Below are positions 1 to 5,505 of a stretch of DNA of 19,138 bases, piece by piece. The DNA is from Dialister sp. CAG:486 (GTDB lineage Bacteria; Bacillota; Negativicutes; Veillonellales; Dialisteraceae). The position numbers were made by a program, and so were the translations under genes. The first letter of the stretch is position 1, and every line of letters begins with the position of its first letter. The stretch covers positions 1 to 19,138 of the forward strand of contig FR879632.1 in NCBI GenBank assembly GCA_000434475.1, in the 5' to 3' direction. Below the pieces are notes generated by a model. That model was given only the letters and a program-made list of their open reading frames with translations, had not been told where the DNA came from and searched no databases.

Positions 1-148
1 GACGTTACGTAGTTAACGATTTCCTTAACTTAATAGCATTACGCAGGGGCGGAGGCGGGCTCGGGAATGTTCTCCGCTGCACCTGCTGAATCCATTGCAC
101 CTGCGGAACCTGGCCCTAGATATCCACTGATTTTCCAAAGGAGGAGCC

Positions 149-1441
149 ATGCATTCTTCCTTATTTCATTCGATGACTCGAGCAGGTCTTGCCCTGCTCG
201 TTTCGTCATTCCTGCTTCCTGCCGGGGCAGATGCGGCACCGATCCGCGAAGTGAGCGTCTCTGTCACGGGAGCGGGCGGCATGCCGCCCGCTGTGGAGAA
301 GCGGATCACGGCGAGCATTTCAGCCATAGGGGATCGCATCCTTGTCGGCAAGGACGAGAGCCTGTTTCGCGCGCACGAGGGTGAGTACGATAAGGTCCTC
401 GCAGACATCGTGAATCGCGTGGTCGTGGGCTATGTGGTGGATGATATATCTGCCTCTTATGGAGAAAAGACAGCGCTTCATGTATCGCTCACTCCCGTCG
501 GGCAGATGATCCGCGAGGTGGAGACCGAGATCGACTACGGGAATCTGTCTCCGGAAGCGGCAGCGCTGGTGAAGAAGGACAGCGCCGGTGTACCGCTCCT
601 TATGAGTCAGCTCCTCTCGGGGCTTCCCGTCGATTCGGTCGGCTGGGCGGAGAGTGTCTCTGAGTCTGCCGGGCGAGAGCTTCTTAAGGAGATTCTTCCG
701 GAATTTACTGCCAACTTCGAAGTGACCTCGGGGGAGAAGACAAGAGTGCGGATCTCCCTCATCCCGCAGGGGACGATCGTCCGTACCGGAAAGCTCACCC
801 TGCACAAGACCACCATTCCGCGCCTCCTGATGCTGCGCGCGGTGAATGAGACGGAGCATGCCCTTCGAAGTCTTGAAGGGCTTCCGCTCGCTTTTGTCGC
901 CCGCCATCAGAAGGATCTGGCTCACTCGATGAATGACATCCTCGCCAAGGACCCCTTCATTGAAAAGTATGGCATAGAGACAAAGGCCTATCTTTACCCG
1001 GGAGAGATCACAGAACTCAAGGTCGATGCACTGACCGATCACTGGATCATCCGCACGGAAGCATGGATGGATGCCGGGCGCGATGGAAATCGCAATACGG
1101 CGATCGAAGGCATGCTCGGGCATTTCGTGGGCAGGAACAATGTGATCTTCGGCGAGGCCCGCTTCTACCCCGGCCCCGTCGACTGGAATGTCTATGGCGG
1201 CTGGTACCATCACTTCGGACGCGTCATGGATCTGGGCTATAAGTATGATCTTGTAGAAAACAGCCACCATGCCTTTGGTCGGATCCCCTTCGGCGAGAAC
1301 TTTGCCCTGCGCTATGACCGTGATTTCAAGAAAAAAGAGAATGAATATGGATTTTCCTATAAGATCCATAATTACATGACGATCGAATATGTGTATAATG
1401 ATGAAGAAGGCAAATGGCTCCGGCTGATTGCCAATTTATAA
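149..1441 (+). CDS. Secreted envelope protein, possible POTRA-like repeats plus C-terminal beta-barrel
   Basis: A 430-aa protein starting at an ATG 4 nt after a strong AAAGGAGGAG ribosome binding site. Residues 1-29 form a signal peptide ending in an ADA/A-type cleavage region. Residues ~30-300 show alternating helix/strand blocks that end in strands such as ALHVSLTPVG and RVRISLIPQG, resembling tandem POTRA-type domains. The last ~130 residues are rich in aromatic, alternating strands (for example VDWNVYGGWYHH, NYMTIEYVY) and end in WLRLIANL, as in a small outer-membrane barrel, although the last residue is Leu rather than Phe/Trp. Its position 19 nt upstream of an ompH-like gene and lpxD suggests a role in outer-membrane protein or lipid biogenesis. 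I do not recognise a named family. The domain reading is inference; that this is an exported protein gene is well supported. Confidence 0.8.
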   Translation: MHSSLFHSMTRAGLALLVSSFLLPAGADAAPIREVSVSVTGAGGMPPAVEKRITASISAIGDRILVGKDESLFRAHEGEYDKVLADIVNRVVVGYVVDDISASYGEKTALHVSLTPVGQMIREVETEIDYGNLSPEAAALVKKDSAGVPLLMSQLLSGLPVDSVGWAESVSESAGRELLKEILPEFTANFEVTSGEKTRVRISLIPQGTIVRTGKLTLHKTTIPRLLMLRAVNETEHALRSLEGLPLAFVARHQKDLAHSMNDILAKDPFIEKYGIETKAYLYPGEITELKVDALTDHWIIRTEAWMDAGRDGNRNTAIEGMLGHFVGRNNVIFGEARFYPGPVDWNVYGGWYHHFGRVMDLGYKYDLVENSHHAFGRIPFGENFALRYDRDFKKKENEYGFSYKIHNYMTIEYVYNDEEGKWLRLIANL

Positions 1442-1460
1442 AAGAGGAGAGTAACCTATC

Positions 1461-1994
1461 ATGATGACAACTCTTGGTAACAAGAAAAACGTAAAGATTT
1501 TTTCCTTCGCTTTGGCTGGCGTATTCATCGCCTCCGTGGCAGCGATGGCGGTGGTATCCATGGGTGATACAGCGAATGCTGCTCCGACCTCTGACATCGG
1601 CGTCGTTGACCAGAGAGAAGTGATCTCCGCGAACAGTACCCTCGCAGCGAACTACCAGCAGAAGATGAAAGAAACGGCAGATGAAATGCAGAAAGACTTT
1701 GATGCGAAGTCGGAAGGCATGAGTGATGCAGAAAAAGAAAAGCTCTTCGCTGACATGCAGCAGCAGTTCAATCAGAAGAGACAGGCCATCGAGAAGGACA
1801 TGGATGATCAGGTGACCGGCGCTGTGAAGTCCGTCGCATCCAAGAAGGGCCTTGCTCTTGTTGTCGATAAATCTGCTGTCATTTACGGCGGCACAGACAT
1901 CACGAAGGAAGTCACCGATTCCCTTTCGAAGTCTCTTTCTTCTGCTGCCTCTTCTTCCGCAGCATCCGCAGCTTCCTCAGAAAGCAAAAAATAA
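1461..1994 (+). CDS. OmpH/Skp-family periplasmic chaperone
   Basis: A 177-aa protein with a signal peptide ending near ANA/APTSD (about residue 40). The mature part opens with the family's typical first strand (IGVVDQREVI), continues as a long charged coiled coil (~residues 58-125) and returns with the closing strand (GLALVVDKSAVIYGG, then DITKEV), which is the Skp/OmpH jellyfish layout. Skp-type trimers hold unfolded outer-membrane proteins in the periplasm on their way to the BAM complex. The C-terminus is a Ser/Ala-rich low-complexity tail followed by KK. GAGGAG at 1444-1449 fits the start at 1461 better than the second ATG at 1464. It is the first of three tandem paralogues in an operon with lpxD, the usual neighbourhood of ompH in diderm bacteria. 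Confidence 0.88.
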   Translation: MMTTLGNKKNVKIFSFALAGVFIASVAAMAVVSMGDTANAAPTSDIGVVDQREVISANSTLAANYQQKMKETADEMQKDFDAKSEGMSDAEKEKLFADMQQQFNQKRQAIEKDMDDQVTGAVKSVASKKGLALVVDKSAVIYGGTDITKEVTDSLSKSLSSAASSSAASAASSESKK

Positions 1995-2003
1995 GGACGT
2001 CTC

Positions 2004-2948
2004 ATGAAATATAGAAACTGTGTATACACCATGGCGGCTGCCCTCCTCGTGGCGTGCTCCCTGGCGGTAAGCGGATGCAGCGATAAAAAAACCGAGGAGC
2101 CGGCGCCACCTGCCGTTTCCTACGGCGTGGTCGACCTGGAGACCCTTGTGAAAGCTCATCCGAAATACAGTACATATTTCCGCCTCGAGACTGAGTACAA
2201 CCATCTCCTTGATCAGTACCAGAATGAACGAAACAAGCTCATTCACATCGCATCCCAGCAGCAGCACATCAAGGCCGCGCTCTCCGATCAGAGCCGGCGC
2301 ATGGCTGCCGAAAATGAGTGGAAGACGAAGGTCAAGGCAAAAGAAGACGAATTGAATGACGGCCTCGCAAAACTCTACAAGACCATCAGCGAAGCGCACA
2401 AGAAGGACAGAACCTTCACGCCCGATGGCCTCACTGACGAAGAGCGCGCCGAGATGGCGAATCTCCAAATGAAGCTCACCGTTCTCGGCGTCACCGGCTC
2501 CGAAAAGGAAGACGTCAAGAAGCGCCTCCATGATCTGATGGACCTTCGCACCGAGCGTGAGAAGATGGATACCATCGGCTGGACAGAGGACGAAGTGAAA
2601 ACGATGAAAGAGGCAAAAGAAAACGCATCGAAGGAGCTCGCTGACTTTTCAGAGAAGACCGCGAAAGACATCAAGCAGAGCCTCGCGGAGGATACGAGCG
2701 TCGATGAGCCTCTTTCAGAAGACCCCATCGACCCATCCTGGAACGAAGACTGGCAACAGAAGATCGATGCCAAGCAGAAAGAGATGGCCGCCGTCAAAAA
2801 AGAAATTATGGAAGACATCCGGAAAGAAGCTGCCCGCGAGGCCTCTGACAAGCACCTTTCCATGATCTTCTCGAAATACAAAGCCAATATCCACGCCGAA
2901 GACGTGACGGGGGATATGGTGAATCGTATAGTCAATATCACCAAGTAG
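2004..2948 (+). CDS. OmpH/Skp-like lipoprotein with long coiled coil
   Basis: A 314-aa protein starting 9 nt after the preceding stop. Residues 1-25 form a lipoprotein signal with lipobox VSGC and the acylated cysteine at Cys25. The mature protein begins with a Skp-type first strand (YGVVDLETLVKAHPKY) and ends with the matching last strand (SMIFSKYKANIHAEDVT, then DMVNRIV). Between them lies an enlarged helical arm of ~200 residues rich in Lys, Glu and Asp, with a Pro/Asp-rich break near SEDPIDPSWNEDW. This arm is much longer than that of classical ~160-aa Skp. Predicted location is the periplasmic face of a membrane, anchored by lipid. It probably acts as a membrane-tethered chaperone paralogue beside the soluble OmpH; that role is inferred from fold and context. 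Confidence 0.82.
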   Translation: MKYRNCVYTMAAALLVACSLAVSGCSDKKTEEPAPPAVSYGVVDLETLVKAHPKYSTYFRLETEYNHLLDQYQNERNKLIHIASQQQHIKAALSDQSRRMAAENEWKTKVKAKEDELNDGLAKLYKTISEAHKKDRTFTPDGLTDEERAEMANLQMKLTVLGVTGSEKEDVKKRLHDLMDLRTEREKMDTIGWTEDEVKTMKEAKENASKELADFSEKTAKDIKQSLAEDTSVDEPLSEDPIDPSWNEDWQQKIDAKQKEMAAVKKEIMEDIRKEAAREASDKHLSMIFSKYKANIHAEDVTGDMVNRIVNITK

Positions 2949-2959
2949 GAGGAAATCGA

Positions 2960-3421
2960 ATGGCTATGTGGAAAAAACTGGCCTGCGTAGGACTCATTGG
3001 CGCAGCACTCGCCTTTGCCGGCTGCGGCAGTGAACATAAAGTGGCAGTCATTGACTACCAGAAGCTGGAAGCTTCTTCTCCGAAGATCCAGTCTATCGAA
3101 AAAGAAATCAACGATAAAGATAAAGAAATCAGAGACCGCCTGGATCAGGACTCCCAGAGCGGACTCTCCGATGAAGACATGCAGAAGAAAGTCCAGTCCG
3201 CTCAGCAGGAGCGCATGATCTTCATCCAGAGCAAACAGAAACAGATCCAGTCCATGGTAGAGTCTCAGGCAGCCCAGATCGCGAAAGAAAAGGGCATCGG
3301 TATCGTCATGCATAAGAGAGCCGTACCCGGCGGTGCCGTCGACATCACCGATGAAGTGATGGCCAAGATCGATGGCACATCGAAAGCGGCATCCGGCGCT
3401 GCTTCGTCCGCATCCAAGTGA
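2960..3421 (+). CDS. OmpH/Skp-like lipoprotein, short paralogue
   Basis: A 153-aa protein with a lipoprotein signal (LAFAGC, acylated Cys22). The mature part has the Skp pattern: first strand VAVIDYQKLEASSPK, charged coiled-coil arm (~residues 42-95) and closing strand GIGIVMHKRAVPGGAVDIT. Like the first OmpH of the cluster it ends in a Ser/Ala-rich tail. TAGGAGG ends 7 nt before the ATG at 2960 and overlaps the stop of the previous gene, so translation is probably coupled. The stop (TGA 3419-3421) lies just ahead of lpxD. It is clearly a paralogue of its two upstream neighbours. A membrane-anchored periplasmic chaperone is the likely role. Confidence 0.85.
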   Translation: MAMWKKLACVGLIGAALAFAGCGSEHKVAVIDYQKLEASSPKIQSIEKEINDKDKEIRDRLDQDSQSGLSDEDMQKKVQSAQQERMIFIQSKQKQIQSMVESQAAQIAKEKGIGIVMHKRAVPGGAVDITDEVMAKIDGTSKAASGAASSASK

Positions 3422-3429
3422 GGCCCATC

Positions 3430-4452
3430 ATGAAAAAAACAGCAGGTGAAATCGCTGCCCTGATCGGCGGCACTCTCTATGGAGACAGCACGGTCTTGAT
3501 CGACGACGTCGCCAGCGCAGAAAGCGCTGGCCCGTCGCAGGTGACCTTTGCCCGCGGCGTCTACGCCGAGCACATCGAAGAAATGCAGGCAGGTGTCATC
3601 CTGGTCGATGCACTCCCTGCCCACTACACGAAGAATCTCATCGTCGTCCCCGATGCCCGCCGCTCCTTTGGCGAACTCATCGAAGTTTTCCGTCCGGAAA
3701 ACAAATGGGAACCGGGCATCCATGAGACTGCCGTCATCAGTGAAAAAGCCCTGATCGGCAAAGACGTCACCATTATGGCGTATGCCGTCATCGAAGAAGG
3801 CGCTGAGATCGGAGACGGCTGTGTCATCTACCCGTACTGCTACATCGGAAAGTATGCGAAGCTCGGCAAAGACTGCGAACTGAATCCGGGCGCCGTCGTA
3901 CATGAAAACAGCATCTTAGGCGACCGTGTCGTCCTTCGTGCGCACGCCGTCGTCGGCGGTCAGGGCTTCGGCTTCTCCACTGACGAGGCAGGCCACCACC
4001 ATCACATCCGTCAGCTGGGCCGCGCTGTCATCAGAGATGACGTCGAGATCGGCGCCTGCTCCACCGTCGACAACGGTGCGATGAATAACACCATCGTCGG
4101 CAGCGGCACCAAGATCGATAACCTTTGCCATCTGGGACATAATGTCGAGGTCGGCCAAGACAATTTCCTCTGCGCGCAGGTCGGCATCGCCGGCAGCACT
4201 AAGGTCGGCGATCACGTCATCATGGCCGGACAGACCGGCGTGAATGGCCATATCACCATCTGTGACAACGCTGTCTTCGGAGGCAAGACAGGCATCATCG
4301 GCACCATCAAGACACCAGGCACCTACCTGGGCTTTCCGGCAAGAACCCACGCCCAGTGGGGGAGAGTCGAAGCTGCACTCTCGCACCTGCCGGAACTGAT
4401 GAAAAAGATACGCCGTCTGGAAAAACAGCTCGGAGAGAAAGAAGAAAAATAA
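3430..4452 (+). CDS. lpxD: UDP-3-O-(3-hydroxyacyl)glucosamine N-acyltransferase LpxD
   Basis: LpxD transfers a 3-hydroxyacyl chain from ACP to the 2-amino group of UDP-3-O-acylglucosamine, the third step of lipid A synthesis, in the cytoplasm. The N-terminal ~100 residues are the uridine-binding domain (TAGEIAALIGG; SQVTFA). Residues ~100-300 are a left-handed beta helix of hexapeptide repeats. The catalytic-type motif HLGHNVEVG places the His at residue 237, close to His239 of E. coli LpxD, and the GFGF stretch of the acyl/pantetheine region is present. The C-terminal helix (LPELMKKIRRLEKQLG) is typical. I prefer ATG 3430 (340 aa) over a GTG at 3418 because the family begins close to this ATG and the GTG overlaps the upstream stop. 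Its presence shows that the organism makes LPS. Confidence 0.96.
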   Translation: MKKTAGEIAALIGGTLYGDSTVLIDDVASAESAGPSQVTFARGVYAEHIEEMQAGVILVDALPAHYTKNLIVVPDARRSFGELIEVFRPENKWEPGIHETAVISEKALIGKDVTIMAYAVIEEGAEIGDGCVIYPYCYIGKYAKLGKDCELNPGAVVHENSILGDRVVLRAHAVVGGQGFGFSTDEAGHHHHIRQLGRAVIRDDVEIGACSTVDNGAMNNTIVGSGTKIDNLCHLGHNVEVGQDNFLCAQVGIAGSTKVGDHVIMAGQTGVNGHITICDNAVFGGKTGIIGTIKTPGTYLGFPARTHAQWGRVEAALSHLPELMKKIRRLEKQLGEKEEK

Positions 4453-4472
4453 AGTTCGCTTGAACGCATGTC

Positions 4473-4506
4473 AAAACCACTGAGTGAGTATCTCGGTGGT
4501 TTTTTA
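4473..4506 (+). terminator. Rho-independent terminator after lpxD
   Basis: AACCACTGAG (4475-4484) pairs with CTCGGTGGTT (4492-4501) with one G-T wobble around a 7-nt loop, followed by a run of T. It closes the envelope operon. Confidence 0.9.
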
Positions 4507-4507
4507 G

Positions 4508-4832
4508 TTGTATAGTGAGCATCGATTTCATCTGCGCGAACTTCATACAGATATCGGTACGGAGGTGATCGCTGGGCTGACGATTTTCGCTACGATGGGG
4601 TATGTACTGGCCGTTGTTCCGCGCATGATGGCGGAGGCTGGTCTGCCGCAGGGAGCGGTGCTCACCGCGTTGGTTCTGATGATATTTCTGAGCGAATGGC
4701 ATTTCCGTCGCTTTCATTGCATATGTCATCATGAAAGTAGCGGCTGGAAGAATGATGGAACTAAATAAAGGACATGACCTTCTAGCCTTGCTGCTAGCGT
4801 ACTATTTCTATGCGATGGCAGGAATGAAATAG
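4508..4832 (+). pseudogene. NCS2-family purine/nucleobase permease relic, internal deletion
   Basis: Two pieces of one family are joined. From 4517 the frame reads HRFHLRELHTDIGTEVIAGL, then FATMGYVLAVVPRMMAEAGL and QGAVLTALV, the N-terminus and first membrane helix of NCS2 (AzgA/PbuG-type guanine/hypoxanthine) permeases. From 4692 a different frame reads ANGISVAFIAYVIMK, then VAAGRMMELNKGHDLLALLL and AYYFYAMAGMK, ending at TAG 4830-4832, which is the last membrane helices and C-terminus of the same family. About 330-350 codons of the usual ~430-450 are missing, and the junction near 4680-4692 is out of frame. No ATG or ribosome binding site is left; the frame opens only with TTG just behind the lpxD terminator. 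It is therefore non-functional. Family assignment rests on my recognition of both ends. Confidence 0.8.
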
Positions 4833-4909
4833 TAGCTGACTACGAACCCATAAGGGATACTAAAAGGAATAGATGTATGATTGTTGTCAGTTGCATGGTT
4901 CAAACAACT

Positions 4910-5080
4910 AAGGAAACGCTGATTCAATCGCAGAGTCAACTTCTACAGGAATTGTTATACATAGCTTCGTCATAGCCTTCCTTAAAGAGCTCGCTATTCG
5001 TGTCAGTTTTATTCCTCGCCATATATAAGAATCCAAGAGTAAAACCTGACAACGATTTATTCCGTGTTTCTTTAACATGT
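4910..5080. repeat. Diverged direct repeat, copy A (upstream of adhesin)
   Basis: This stretch aligns nearly without gaps with 8151-8320 (offset 3241, then 3240 after a 1-nt indel). Shared blocks include AAGGAAA-GCTGATTC at the left end, GGCTTCGTC/AGCTTCGTC and TCGCTATTCGTGTCAG. Identity by eye is roughly two thirds. No intact ORF is conserved in both copies. It could be a degenerate mobile-element end or a structured intergenic element; the type is unknown. Confidence 0.7.
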
Positions 5081-5106
5081 ATTATCCAGGGAGACAAAAG
5101 TAAAGT

Positions 5107-5136
5107 TTGACAATGCTTTTATAAGTTTTTTCTAAA
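5107..5136 (+). promoter_or_regulatory. Weak promoter candidate upstream of adhesin
   Basis: A perfect TTGACA (5107-5112) is followed after 18 bp by TCTAAA (5131-5136) in AT-rich DNA. The -10 is poor and it lies ~370 bp from the adhesin start, so it is less convincing than the promoter at 5258-5286. Confidence 0.3.
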
Positions 5137-5257
5137 AAATTACAAATAATGATGGCTTATACTGACGTTTTAATGAATATGCAATCATGCAGCAGGAGAT
5201 AAAAGGTGATTCTTCTTTTTTATAAACTTCTATTAAGCCTAAAAAAATATATAGATG

Positions 5258-5286
5258 TTGACGAAATTCGGGGGGGGAGGTACTAT
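5258..5286 (+). promoter_or_regulatory. Candidate phase-variable promoter with G8 tract in the spacer
   Basis: TTGACG (5258-5263) and TACTAT (5281-5286) are separated by exactly 17 bp, and the spacer contains eight consecutive G (5270-5277). Gain or loss of G by slipped-strand mispairing would change the -35/-10 distance. The next gene downstream is the surface adhesin at 5506, giving a leader of ~210 nt. In this window the spacing is optimal (the ON form). The promoter match is seen directly; the phase variation is inferred. Confidence 0.55.
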
Positions 5287-5505
5287 TTATATAGAGTATA
5301 AGGCTTCGCGTAAACATGAAACCTTAATCACTATTATATGACCAACATTTTTGTTTAGCCCTTCATGAAACAACAGAAGAAATCAAGGAATGCTGGGAAA
5401 CCGAAGAAAGGTGGGGGTGCCTCTTTGTTGTTTTTTCTAATTCTTAGGAAAGAGAGTCTGTGATCATCATTTTACACTGTATTTAAAGGGAAGAGAGGAT
5501 GTATC

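Noticed and set aside
1-148. End of an upstream gene or a promoter at the left edge
   Set aside because: Stops occur early in all three + frames (10-12, 14-16, 87-89), and none gives a recognisable C-terminus; -35/-10 matches are poor. Nothing can be supported.
320-1369. 349-codon open frame on the - strand opposite the 430-aa envelope gene
   Set aside because: No ribosome binding site or recognisable motif; the + strand gene has a signal peptide, strong ribosome binding site and operon context.
2375-3313. 312-codon open frame on the - strand opposite the OmpH-like genes
   Set aside because: It is a shadow of Lys/Glu-rich coiled-coil coding, which reads as Phe/Ser/Leu-rich on the other strand.
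5132-5317. 61-codon - strand ORF in the adhesin upstream region
   Set aside because: AT-rich chance frame with no ribosome binding site or motif; it spans the promoter and G tract.
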